Part shown: in pieces, positions 1-7,447 of the stretch | How positions within the stretch are numbered: position 1 is the stretch's first letter | Layout: the number at the start of each line of letters is the position of its first letter | Assembly: GCA_903939005.1 (NCBI GenBank) | Contig: CAJAFH010000032.1 | Span: 1-7,808, forward strand | DNA: 7,808 nt | Source of the DNA: an uncultured Actinomycetes bacterium | GTDB taxonomy: Bacteria > Actinomycetota > Actinomycetes > Nanopelagicales > Nanopelagicaceae | Reading direction: 5' to 3' | Notes under the pieces: generated by a model | The model's input: only the letters and a program-made list of their open reading frames with translations | What the model was told of the DNA's origin: nothing | Databases searched by the model: none | Program-made: the position numbers and the translations under genes

Positions 1-447
1 AAAACATCAAACGTACTTCTAGATATCGTCGTTGATGGCACAACTGTTCTAACTTTGCCTAAGGCTGTTGTTCGCAACGCACTTAAGGGCACGCTTGAGC
101 ACGTTGACTTAGTTTTGGTTCGCCGCGGCGAGCGCGTGGTTGTTGCTGTTCCAGTTCACACTTCTGGTGAGCACGATCGCGACGGAATTCTTGAGCACGT
201 TCACCACTCAATCGAAGTTGAAACAGAAGCAACTTCTATTCCAAGCTTCTTCGAACTAGATCTAACTGGCATGGCTGCCGGTACATCTATGTATGCCGAA
301 AACGTTGCATTGCCAGCTGGCGTAACACTTATCTCTGATCCAAAGATGGTTGTTGTGCACCTTTCAGAGCGCTCAACTGCGGCTGAACCAGTTGCTGAAA
401 CTGCAGCTGCTGCGGCACCTGCTGCTGAAGAGAAGAAAGAGTCTTAA
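1..447 (+). CDS. rplY: 50S ribosomal protein L25/general stress protein CTC (3' part, 5' end outside window)
   Basis: This is the C-terminal 148 residues of a CTC-type L25 protein, read in frame 1 from the first base to the TAA at 445-447. In the family, the N-terminal L25 domain binds 5S rRNA in the large ribosomal subunit, and a second beta-rich TL5/CTC domain follows. Visible here are the end of the L25 domain, with KGTLEHVDLVLVRRGERV just after the first internal TTG, and then the whole second domain (PVHTSGEH to about KMVVVHLS). The protein ends in a low-complexity Ala/Glu/Lys tail (AETAAAAAPAAEEKKES), common in actinobacterial L25. The TTG at 55 is internal, because homologous sequence (NVLLDIVVDG) continues upstream to the window edge. 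The gene lies 46 bases before pth on the same strand, the usual rplY-pth pairing, so the two are probably co-transcribed. The family call is firm; the true start cannot be seen. Confidence 0.93.
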   Translation, partial: KTSNVLLDIVVDGTTVLTLPKAVVRNALKGTLEHVDLVLVRRGERVVVAVPVHTSGEHDRDGILEHVHHSIEVETEATSIPSFFELDLTGMAAGTSMYAENVALPAGVTLISDPKMVVVHLSERSTAAEPVAETAAAAAPAAEEKKES

Positions 448-474
448 TCGGTCGATCCCAACTCAACTAGTAAT

Positions 475-480
475 CTGAGG
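475..480 (+). promoter_or_regulatory. Shine-Dalgarno-like site for pth, with unusual spacing
   Basis: CTGAGG at 475-480 is the only purine-rich anti-Shine-Dalgarno match in the rplY-pth spacer. Its GAGG core ends 13 bases before the pth ATG at 494, which is long. It is only 2 bases before an out-of-frame ATG at 483, which is too short. The 494 ATG has to be the pth start because the conserved GLGNPG motif begins at residue 7 and no other start codon in that frame lies between it and the SD. Confidence 0.45.
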
Positions 481-493
481 TCATGGATTTAAC

Positions 494-1069
494 ATGCTGT
501 GGTTAGTAGTTGGGTTGGGCAATCCCGGCCCCGAATACGAAGCAACTCGCCATAACATCGGCCAATTAGTTGTTGATCAGTTAGCAAAATCTAACTCTGC
601 TAAATGGAGTTCACATAAATCTCGTTGCGATATCGCTGAATTTAAGTTAGGTGTTGGCGTTGATGCTGCCTCTGTCATCGTCGCTAAATCAAAGAGTTAT
701 ATGAATGAATCTGGTGGCCCAGTTAAAGCCCTAGCTAATTTTTATAAAGTTGAGCTGGCAAACATTATTATTTTGCACGACGAGTTAGATATTCCATTTG
801 CCGCAATTCGAAGCAAGGTAGCTGGCGGGGACAATGGCCACAATGGATTGAAATCACTTACTTCTTCATTCGGCAGCGCCGAATATCTGCGCGTGCGTTT
901 AGGAATCGGTCGCCCACCTGGCCAACAAGACCCCGGGGATTTTGTGTTAAAACAGTTTGCCTCAGCTGAAAAGAAAGAGTTAACGAATTTTATCTTGCGC
1001 GGCGCTGATTGCGTTGAATCGCTAATCACCCAAGGCTTAGAGCGTACTCAGTCAGCTTTTAACAGCTAA
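494..1069 (+). CDS. pth: Peptidyl-tRNA hydrolase (bacterial Pth family)
   Basis: This 191-residue cytoplasmic enzyme cleaves the ester bond of peptidyl-tRNA released from stalled ribosomes, returning free tRNA. It is normally essential. The length matches the family (about 190). The N-terminal signature GLGNPGPEYEATRHNIG starts at residue 7 and carries N10 and catalytic H20. YMNESGGPV (residues 69-77) supplies N71, HDELDIPF (95-102) supplies D96, and GGDNGHNGLKS (111-121) supplies N117. These correspond to E. coli N10, H20, N68, D93 and N114, so every key residue is present. RVRLGIGRPP (133-142) and the following DPGDFVL are also typical. The gene follows rplY after 46 bases and is probably translated from the same message, joining two translation functions. 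Its TAA (1067-1069) lies 14 bases from the stop of the convergent ppc gene. Confidence 0.97.
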   Translation: MLWLVVGLGNPGPEYEATRHNIGQLVVDQLAKSNSAKWSSHKSRCDIAEFKLGVGVDAASVIVAKSKSYMNESGGPVKALANFYKVELANIIILHDELDIPFAAIRSKVAGGDNGHNGLKSLTSSFGSAEYLRVRLGIGRPPGQQDPGDFVLKQFASAEKKELTNFILRGADCVESLITQGLERTQSAFNS

Positions 1070-1083
1070 TTTAATCTGTTTGG

Positions 1084-3789
1084 TCAGCCAGTGTTGCGCA
1101 AGCCAGCTGCCACACCGTTAATAGTCAGCAGCAGCGCACGAATCAATAGTGGATCAGCATCAGCACCTTCGGTGCGAACGCGGCTCAACAAGTTAATCTG
1201 CAGCAAGTGCAGCGGTGATAGATAAGCATCGCGAACTTGCAAGGTGCGGGAGAGAATTGGCTGATCTTCGAGTAGCGATTGTTTCTTAGTAAGTAAGTTA
1301 ATTTCAGCCACGGTAAGCGCAAACTCAGCTTCAATGTCAGCTAGAAAATGATGCAACTCAACAGGCACAAGCTTTTCAACATAGCGACGAGCCAGCGCTA
1401 AATCTGTTTTTGCTAGCGTCATTTCAACATTGCTAATAAAGGTATGAAAGAAGTGCCATTCCTTTAGCATGCTTGATGCAACATCACTGTGACCGGCTTC
1501 GCGCGCAGCTTTTAAACCAGTGCCGACGCCATACCAACCCGGCACAATCTGACGTGATTGAGTCCAACCAAATACCCATGGAATCGCACGCAAGCTACCT
1601 AGCCCACTTGCTGCATCTGGCCGACGTGATGGCCTAGAACCTAAGAAAAGATTTCCTAGTTGTTCAACTGGGGTGGAAGCGTAGAAATATGCTGGTAAAT
1701 CAGGATGATCGACCAGTGATCGATATTGGGCAAATGAATTATCACTAATTGATTGCATACAAGCATTCCAACTATCAAGATCTTTCGGATCTTGACGAGG
1801 TCCACGATTAAGTACGGTTGCTTCAAGAGCGGCAGCCAAGGTTAACTCAACGTTTTCGCGCGCAAGCGAAGGCAAGGCAAACTTGTCACTAATAACTTCG
1901 CCTTGCTCAGTCATTTTGATTTCGCCATCGATAGAGCCCCACGGAAGTGCAATCAAAGCTTCATATGTAGGGCCGCCGCCACGACCGACTGAACCGCCTC
2001 GACCATGGAATAAGCGCAAGCGAACACCGTATTTCATTGCCACATCGCGCAAGTTGCGTTGAGCACGGTGAATTTCCCATTGGCTAGTTGCAATACCGGC
2101 ATCTTTATTTGAGTCTGAGTAACCCAACATGATCTCTTGCACATCGCCACGCAAAGTTAATAACTTGCGATAAGTCGGATTACTAAGAAGTTTTTCTAGA
2201 ATTTCACCAGCTGCGCGAAGTTCAGCAACTGTTTCAAGTAACGGTGCAAAACCAATACGAGCAGTGCTCTGTTCGAGATCAACTAAACCAACATACTTTC
2301 CGAGAACTACAGCTGCCAATAAGTCATCAGCGCCTTTAGTCATCGAGACGATGTAGGTTTCAATTGCAGTTGAACCAAAACGATCAATTATTTCGCCAAT
2401 GGCAGAGAAGGTGTCCATGGTCTTTGTTGCATCAGCATCAAGTTCGCTCTCAACAGGCTTCTTGGCGCTAGCTAATTCAGCGGCTAGTAATTCAAATTTC
2501 TGATCATGGCTTTGCTCAAGATAGTTATCAGCGATACCTAATTGTGAGAGCACGTGATGATGGGCATCTGAATGTTCTCGGATATCCATCGTTGCGTGGT
2601 TTAAACCAAAAGTGCTGACTGTGCGAATTGTGCGTTCTAGTAAGCCTTTTGCAATTAGCTCGCCACGGTGGGCAAAAAGTGAATCGCGCATTAACGTTAA
2701 ATCAGCTAATAATTCAGCAGTATCGCGGTAATCGCGATGAGGAACATGTGGGCCTTTAGCAGCATGGCGCATACGTGTGAAAGCTAAGCGATGCACAATT
2801 GCGGTGGCTTTCAAGCGATAAGGTTCTTCGACATTTAAGCGCAAGAAGCGTTCTTCGAATTCTGGAATATGTTTCAAATCATTTTCAATCGAGGCAGTTA
2901 GTTCAGGTGTTGCTCCAACGATTCGGGTAGATACCGAGAGCAGCTGACGTAGCTCATCCATGGCTGCGATTGTTACGCGAATAGCGTGGCCAGCCTGCAA
3001 AACCATTACATCGCGAGTCACTTCGCCAGTGATATTTGGGTTTCCATCACGATCGCCACCGATCCAGTTTCCGAACGAAAGTGGACGAGCGGTTACCGGA
3101 ACATCAATTCCGAGACGCTTCATCTGTATTGCAAAATCGTTAAGAACTTGAGGCACTGATAATCTAAATAAATCATCTAAGTAATAGAGCGCGTTCATAG
3201 CTTCATCAAGTGGCTCTGGGCGATCAAGTCGAAGTTCATCGGTCTGCCAAATCAAATCAACTAGTTCAGCTAACTTAGCAACACGTGATGGTGAATTTTT
3301 CTGATCAAGTAAAGAGGCAACTTTTCCTAATTTATTCAAAATAGAACGACGAGCAGCTTCAGTTGGATGTGCAGTAAAAACTGGACGCACATTAAGTTCA
3401 GATACCCAAAGGGCTAAATCAGCATCAGAAAATTCGTGCCCTGGTGTTTGCGCTTTTTTAGCAGCCAAGATGCGATCGGTAGCGCGGGTTAGCCAGGAGC
3501 CACCTTCGGCACGCGCATCGGCCAAAATATGTGCACGGTGAACTTGTTCAGCAACATTTGCTAAGTGAAAGTAAGTACTAAATGCACGTACCAACTGCAC
3601 TGAATCTTCAACAGATAAATCAGAAAGTATTTCGCCGCTATCGCCTTCGCGCACAGCCTTACGCACTGCCTCAACTAAATTGAGCAGTTCGACGCCTTCT
3701 TGGCGTACAAGGGTTTGGCCTAAGAGTTCACCTAACTGGCGAACGTCATTACGCAACTCTGCGTCATCGGCCTGAAAATTGCCTGACAT
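1084..3789 (-). CDS. ppc: Phosphoenolpyruvate carboxylase
   Basis: This 901-residue cytoplasmic enzyme converts phosphoenolpyruvate and bicarbonate to oxaloacetate and phosphate, refilling the TCA cycle. Motifs, numbered from the ATG at 3789: FTAHPTEAARRS with catalytic H141 (E. coli H138); GNWIGGDRDGNP at 240-251; MLGYSDSNKDAG at 554-565 with K562; the mobile loop FHGRGGSVGRGGGP at 594-607; FGWTQSRQIVPGW; and a C terminus ending RNTG. K794, R853 and N899 appear to match the E. coli aspartate-inhibition residues K773, R832 and N881, so aspartate feedback is likely (alignment from memory). The frame stays open to an ATG at 3912, but the extra 41 residues resemble nothing in the family, have no SD, and would start upstream of the best -10 box. 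The 3789 start puts the catalytic His at the expected distance; the ATG at 3801 (905 residues) is also possible. The gene is divergent from mfd and convergent with pth. Confidence 0.96.
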   Translation of the reverse strand: MSGNFQADDAELRNDVRQLGELLGQTLVRQEGVELLNLVEAVRKAVREGDSGEILSDLSVEDSVQLVRAFSTYFHLANVAEQVHRAHILADARAEGGSWLTRATDRILAAKKAQTPGHEFSDADLALWVSELNVRPVFTAHPTEAARRSILNKLGKVASLLDQKNSPSRVAKLAELVDLIWQTDELRLDRPEPLDEAMNALYYLDDLFRLSVPQVLNDFAIQMKRLGIDVPVTARPLSFGNWIGGDRDGNPNITGEVTRDVMVLQAGHAIRVTIAAMDELRQLLSVSTRIVGATPELTASIENDLKHIPEFEERFLRLNVEEPYRLKATAIVHRLAFTRMRHAAKGPHVPHRDYRDTAELLADLTLMRDSLFAHRGELIAKGLLERTIRTVSTFGLNHATMDIREHSDAHHHVLSQLGIADNYLEQSHDQKFELLAAELASAKKPVESELDADATKTMDTFSAIGEIIDRFGSTAIETYIVSMTKGADDLLAAVVLGKYVGLVDLEQSTARIGFAPLLETVAELRAAGEILEKLLSNPTYRKLLTLRGDVQEIMLGYSDSNKDAGIATSQWEIHRAQRNLRDVAMKYGVRLRLFHGRGGSVGRGGGPTYEALIALPWGSIDGEIKMTEQGEVISDKFALPSLARENVELTLAAALEATVLNRGPRQDPKDLDSWNACMQSISDNSFAQYRSLVDHPDLPAYFYASTPVEQLGNLFLGSRPSRRPDAASGLGSLRAIPWVFGWTQSRQIVPGWYGVGTGLKAAREAGHSDVASSMLKEWHFFHTFISNVEMTLAKTDLALARRYVEKLVPVELHHFLADIEAEFALTVAEINLLTKKQSLLEDQPILSRTLQVRDAYLSPLHLLQINLLSRVRTEGADADPLLIRALLLTINGVAAGLRNTG
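1775..1795. repeat. Perfect 8-bp inverted repeat inside ppc
   Basis: The arms TCAAGATC (1775-1782) and GATCTTGA (1788-1795) are perfectly complementary around a 5-base loop. On the ppc strand they fall in codons for QDPKDLD, a variable-looking stretch between conserved blocks. The mRNA could form a compact hairpin here. No U-tract follows on either strand, so it is not an intrinsic terminator. It may be chance, arising from the repeated GAT codons. Confidence 0.5.
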
Positions 3790-3815
3790 GGGCGTAATCA
3801 TCGCAGGTCTTTCGC

Positions 3816-3825
3816 AATCGCGATT
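3816..3825. repeat. 10-bp perfect palindrome in the ppc leader
   Basis: AATCGCGATT is its own reverse complement. It lies between the candidate ppc -10 box (3844-3849) and the preferred ppc start (3789), where a repressor operator could sit. A 6-bp palindrome, ACGCGT, follows at 3831-3836. A GGCGTAAT direct repeat occurs at 3791-3798 and 3855-3862. No known regulator motif is recognised, and short palindromes occur by chance. Confidence 0.3.
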
Positions 3826-3843
3826 ACCGCACGCGTACCGAGC

Positions 3844-3849
3844 AAGATA
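3844..3849 (-). promoter_or_regulatory. Candidate -10 box for ppc
   Basis: Read on the minus strand, the hexamer is TATCTT, which fits the TANNNT housekeeping pattern. Transcription would begin near 3837, giving a leader of about 36 or 48 bases to the ATGs at 3801 and 3789. It lies downstream of the ATG at 3912, which argues against that longer start. The expected -35 position is G-rich (GAGGGG on the minus strand), unlike TTGACA, and falls inside the 3865-3892 inverted repeat. If real, the promoter may be weak or activator-dependent. Confidence 0.35.
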
Positions 3850-3864
3850 GAATTGGCGTAATTC

Positions 3865-3892
3865 GCCCCCTCCCACCTTTGGGAGTTGGGGC
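3865..3892. repeat. Long inverted repeat (hairpin) in the ppc-mfd divergent region
   Basis: GCCCC + CTCCCA (3865-3875) pairs with TGGGAG (3880-3885) and GGGGC (3888-3892). This makes an 11-bp stem with a TT bulge (3886-3887) and a CCTT loop. It is the strongest symmetric element in the non-coding DNA of the window. No T-run follows on either strand and it lies upstream of both genes, so it is not a conventional terminator. It covers the expected -35 zones of both genes, so a regulator-binding site is one reading. Confidence 0.6.
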
Positions 3893-3906
3893 TTAACGGC
3901 ATTTCG

Positions 3907-3912
3907 TAGCAT
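3907..3912 (+). promoter_or_regulatory. Possible -10 box for mfd
   Basis: TAGCAT fits TANNNT and lies 22 bases before the mfd ATG, which would give a very short leader that still includes the SD. TTGGGG at 3886-3891 is the closest -35 candidate, but the 15-base spacing is shorter than usual. This is a weak prediction from pattern alone. Confidence 0.22.
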
Positions 3913-3921
3913 CTAAGTGTG

Positions 3922-3929
3922 AGGGGAGG
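3922..3929 (+). promoter_or_regulatory. Strong ribosome binding site for mfd
   Basis: AGGGGAGG contains GGAGG and ends 5 bases before the ATG at 3935. This is the best Shine-Dalgarno match in the window and fixes the mfd start. Confidence 0.85.
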
Positions 3930-3934
3930 TTGTC

Positions 3935-6900
3935 ATGCGTGGCTTGTTAAATTCACTTGCCGACTTCCCGGAATTTATCGATGCAACGAGTGAAAGTAAT
4001 CTGCATCGATCTCATAATCTGGTCACTCCGCCACCGAGTTTTCCGTTTTTGATCGCACAAATTGCCCAATCTAGGCCAGTTCTAGTCATTAACGGCTCTA
4101 GTCGTGGCGCTGAAGATATTGCCAGCGAACTTCGCGATCTACATGATCGCGTTCTTGAGTTTCCAGCTTGGGAGACGTTGCCGCATGAACGTTTAAGCCC
4201 ACGAAGCGACACTGTTGCTCGCCGAATTCAAACCCTAAATGAATTAGCGCATTCGAATTCCGCACTTAACCCAATTGTGATTACCCCAGTGCGTGGTGTC
4301 ATTCATCGCATCATTGCGGATTTAGCTAAGCAACCCCTTTGGCATCTTGAACAAGGACAAGAGATTTCCTTAAGTGAGCTAATAAGACATTTAACTGATC
4401 TGGCCTACGTTCGAACTGACCTAGTTGAAAAACGTGGCGAATTTGCTGTGCGTGGCGGAATCATCGATTTATTCTTACCGCTAACTAAACACCCGATTCG
4501 AATCGATTTCTTTGGCGATGAAATTGAAGAGCTAAATTACTTTGAAGTATCAGGGCAACGAACCTCTGAACCAGTAATCGGAAAACTTGAGATTTTTCCT
4601 TGTCGCGAACTATTGCTCACCGAAGATATTCAAGTTAAAGCAAATGATCTAATTTCTAAGTTTCCAGCAGCTGCGGAAATGCTTGATCGAATGGCTGCAG
4701 GAATTGCCACCGAAGGTATGGAATCTTTGATTCCATTGTTGATCGAAGAGCAAGAAACTTTGCTGGATCGCATGCCCGCGAATACCGAAATAATTTTCTT
4801 AGATGAAGAACGAATCCGTTCCAGGGCGGCAGATTTACTTTCTACCAATGATGAATTCTTAGCCGCTTCTTGGTCTAATGCTGCAGTTGGCGCAGTTGCT
4901 CCTGTACATACGGGCGTAAGTACTTACCTAGCCTGGGATGAGCTGGCTGAAAAGATTATTTCCTTGGGCCTTAATCGCCGCTCGCTAAATTCCTTTGGTT
5001 CTGACTTAAGTGAAAATACTGACTTTATGGCGATCTCAGCGATTGATCCGTTGCGTGGCGATATGGATCAACTATTAGCTGTGCTGGGGGAGGCAGTTTT
5101 AAATAACTTCAAGGTGATATTCACGGCTAATGGTCACGGCATGGTTGAACGTTATGCCGGAATCTTCCGAGGTGCTGATCTGCCGGTATACGTGGTCGAT
5201 CAATTGCAAGCAAAGCCAACTGCTGGCTTGATTCATATAACAACTACTCCGATTACCTACGGCTTCTCGTATCCAAGTGCACAAATACTTTTTATTACTG
5301 AACATGATTTAACTGGCAGTAAATCTCGAGTTAAAGATTCAGATCGCTTGCCCTCAAAACGTAAACAGAGCGTTGATCCACTGGAATTAAAGGCTGGCGA
5401 TTTTGTAGTTCATGAACAACACGGCATCGGTCGTTATGTTGAAATGATTCAGCGCGAAACCGCGGGTGTAGTTCGCGAGTATTTAATTATTGAATACGCG
5501 TCAGCCAAGCGTGGCCAACCGGGCGATCGCATTTTTGTGCCAACTGATTCGCTAGAGCAAGTAAGTAAATACATTGGTGGCGAGTCACCAACTGTCCACC
5601 GAATTGGCAGCGGGGAATGGCAGAAAGCTAAGGGTCGCGCACGAAAAGCGGTTCGCCAAATTGCTGGCGAGCTAATTCGACTTTATGCCGCACGCACCAG
5701 TGCACCAGGTTTTGCGTTCTCACCAGATACGCCATGGCAACGCGAATTAGAAGATGCATTTTCCTATATCGAAACCCTTGATCAGCTAGCCACGATCGAT
5801 GAAGTTAAGCGCGACATGGAACGCCCGTTTCCGATGGATCGCATTATTTGCGGCGATGTTGGCTACGGCAAAACCGAAATTGCAATTCGCGCCGCATTTA
5901 AAGCTGTGCAAGATGGCAAGCAGGTTGCTGTATTGGTACCAACTACTCTATTGGTGCAACAGCATTACAAAACTTTTACCGAACGTTATTCCGGTTTTCC
6001 TATCAAAGTCGCTGGCATGTCTCGCTTTAATACTGCCAAAGAGAGCAAGGAAATAACGTTGGGCTTGGGCGAAGGCGCAATTGATGTTGTTATCGGCACT
6101 CATCGAATCCTCTCGAATGATGTGATTTTCAAGGACTTAGGGCTAGTTATCGTTGATGAAGAGCAGCGCTTTGGCGTTGAGCAGAAAGAATCCCTGAAGA
6201 AACTACGCACTACGGTCGATGTGCTTTCCATGTCAGCTACGCCAATTCCGCGCACGTTAGAGATGGCAGTAACGGGTATTCGTGAGATGTCCACGATTAC
6301 TACGCCGCCAGAAGAACGACACCCGATTCTTACTTATGTCGGCGCTAGTGAAGATGCCCAGATCGCCGCCGCCATCCATCGAGAACTTTTGCGTGACGGT
6401 CAGATTTTCTATATTCATAATCGCGTTGAATCAATTGACCGCACCGCATCTCGTTTACAAGAGCTAGTACCAGAGGCTCGCATTCGCGTAGCACATGGGC
6501 AGATGAGTGAATCGATGTTAGAAGATGTAATCCTCGGATTCTGGAATCGTGATTTTGATGTTCTGGTTTGTACAACGATTGTGGAAAGCGGACTTGATAT
6601 TGCAAATGCCAATACTTTAATTGTTGAACGCGCTGACATGTTTGGCCTATCGCAACTTCATCAATTGCGTGGTCGAGTTGGCCGTGGTCGTGAACGTGCA
6701 TATGCCTATTTCCTTTATCCAGCCGATCAACCACTTTCGGAAATTGCGATTGATCGCTTGAAAACAATTGCATCAAATACTGATCTAGGTGCTGGAATGC
6801 GCGTTGCTTTAAAGGATTTAGAAATTCGTGGCGCCGGCAACTTACTTGGTGGCGAACAATCAGGCCATATTGCCGATGTTGGTTTTGACCTTTATATGCG

Positions 6901-7447
6901 CATGGTGGGCGAAGCAGTACAAGATTACAAAACTGGCTTTATTGAAACTGAAGAACCAAATCATGAATGCAAAATTGAAATTCCAATTAATGCGCACCTG
7001 CCCGAAGAATATGTGCCAGGTGAACGTTTACGCCTTGATCTTTATCGCCGCTTAGCTGATGTGCAAAGTGATGCCGATGTAGATTCGATTGCAGCTGAGT
7101 TAATTGATCGATTCGGCGAACTTCCAGAGACTGCGTTAGCGCTTCTTGGTGTGGCCAAACTGCGAGCTTTGGCCAAAGGTCAGAAACTGCGTGAAGTTGT
7201 GATTTCCGGCAAATTCCTGCGCTTATCGCCACTGACTTTGGCTGAATCACGCCAGCTTCGCCTAGCCCGTGTTTATCCGGGGTCGATTTATAAGAGCGCA
7301 GCAAGCACAGTTTTGGTCGCACTACCCAAGGCCGCAGCGTGGAATCCGTCCGAAAGCACTCCAGTTATGGGGGATACTTCTACTCTGGCTTGGGTATCCG
7401 AAGCCGTAACCGAATTAGCGGCTAACCCGAAAGTGAGTAAATCTTGA
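3935..7447 (+). CDS. mfd: Transcription-repair coupling factor Mfd
   Basis: This 1170-residue ATP-driven DNA translocase binds RNA polymerase stalled at lesions, pushes it off, and recruits UvrA to start nucleotide excision repair. The length fits the family (E. coli 1148). The N-terminal UvrB-like module includes PAWETLPHERLSPRSDTVARR and EFAVRGGIID (169-178). The domain 3 region ends near TEHD (455), followed by a charged linker. The CarD-like RNA polymerase-binding domain begins at KAGDFVVHEQHGIGRY (486) and carries the actinobacterial-type KRGQPGDRIFVPTD. Motor motifs are GDVGYGKTE (K646, matching E. coli K634), DEEQRFG (741-747), SAT (767-769) and QLHQLRGRVGRG (907-918). The RecG-like TRG motif follows (DLEIRGAGNLLGGEQSG; R965 matching R953). 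The C-terminal autoinhibitory domain includes LPEEYVPGERLRLDLYRRLA from 1022. No defect is seen. Its TGA overlaps the next gene. Confidence 0.98.
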   Translation: MRGLLNSLADFPEFIDATSESNLHRSHNLVTPPPSFPFLIAQIAQSRPVLVINGSSRGAEDIASELRDLHDRVLEFPAWETLPHERLSPRSDTVARRIQTLNELAHSNSALNPIVITPVRGVIHRIIADLAKQPLWHLEQGQEISLSELIRHLTDLAYVRTDLVEKRGEFAVRGGIIDLFLPLTKHPIRIDFFGDEIEELNYFEVSGQRTSEPVIGKLEIFPCRELLLTEDIQVKANDLISKFPAAAEMLDRMAAGIATEGMESLIPLLIEEQETLLDRMPANTEIIFLDEERIRSRAADLLSTNDEFLAASWSNAAVGAVAPVHTGVSTYLAWDELAEKIISLGLNRRSLNSFGSDLSENTDFMAISAIDPLRGDMDQLLAVLGEAVLNNFKVIFTANGHGMVERYAGIFRGADLPVYVVDQLQAKPTAGLIHITTTPITYGFSYPSAQILFITEHDLTGSKSRVKDSDRLPSKRKQSVDPLELKAGDFVVHEQHGIGRYVEMIQRETAGVVREYLIIEYASAKRGQPGDRIFVPTDSLEQVSKYIGGESPTVHRIGSGEWQKAKGRARKAVRQIAGELIRLYAARTSAPGFAFSPDTPWQRELEDAFSYIETLDQLATIDEVKRDMERPFPMDRIICGDVGYGKTEIAIRAAFKAVQDGKQVAVLVPTTLLVQQHYKTFTERYSGFPIKVAGMSRFNTAKESKEITLGLGEGAIDVVIGTHRILSNDVIFKDLGLVIVDEEQRFGVEQKESLKKLRTTVDVLSMSATPIPRTLEMAVTGIREMSTITTPPEERHPILTYVGASEDAQIAAAIHRELLRDGQIFYIHNRVESIDRTASRLQELVPEARIRVAHGQMSESMLEDVILGFWNRDFDVLVCTTIVESGLDIANANTLIVERADMFGLSQLHQLRGRVGRGRERAYAYFLYPADQPLSEIAIDRLKTIASNTDLGAGMRVALKDLEIRGAGNLLGGEQSGHIADVGFDLYMRMVGEAVQDYKTGFIETEEPNHECKIEIPINAHLPEEYVPGERLRLDLYRRLADVQSDADVDSIAAELIDRFGELPETALALLGVAKLRALAKGQKLREVVISGKFLRLSPLTLAESRQLRLARVYPGSIYKSAASTVLVALPKAAAWNPSESTPVMGDTSTLAWVSEAVTELAANPKVSKS

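Noticed and set aside
931..938. CCCCGGGG palindrome in pth
   Set aside because: It is a single 8-base word in codons for the conserved QDPGDF stretch; there is no evidence of function.
742..1029. 95-residue minus-strand open frame inside pth
   Set aside because: It is antisense to the catalytic core of Pth, with no domain and no supporting signals.
3865..3892. Reading the inverted repeat as an intrinsic terminator
   Set aside because: It lies upstream of both divergent genes and no T-run follows on either strand.
3790..3912. N-terminal extension of ppc from the ATG at 3912
   Set aside because: No SD, no family resemblance, and it lies upstream of the best candidate -10 box.
5213..5229. AAGCCA-ACTGC-TGGCTT inverted repeat
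   Set aside because: Six-base arms within mfd coding sequence and no T-run; expected by chance in a 3.5-kb gene.
6345..6776. 143-residue minus-strand open frame inside mfd
   Set aside because: It lies fully antisense to the conserved Mfd helicase motifs and its translation has no recognisable domain; it is a shadow of mfd codon structure.
6987..7322. 111-residue minus-strand open frame at the 3' end of mfd
   Set aside because: It overlaps the conserved Mfd C-terminal domain and shows no recognisable protein features.
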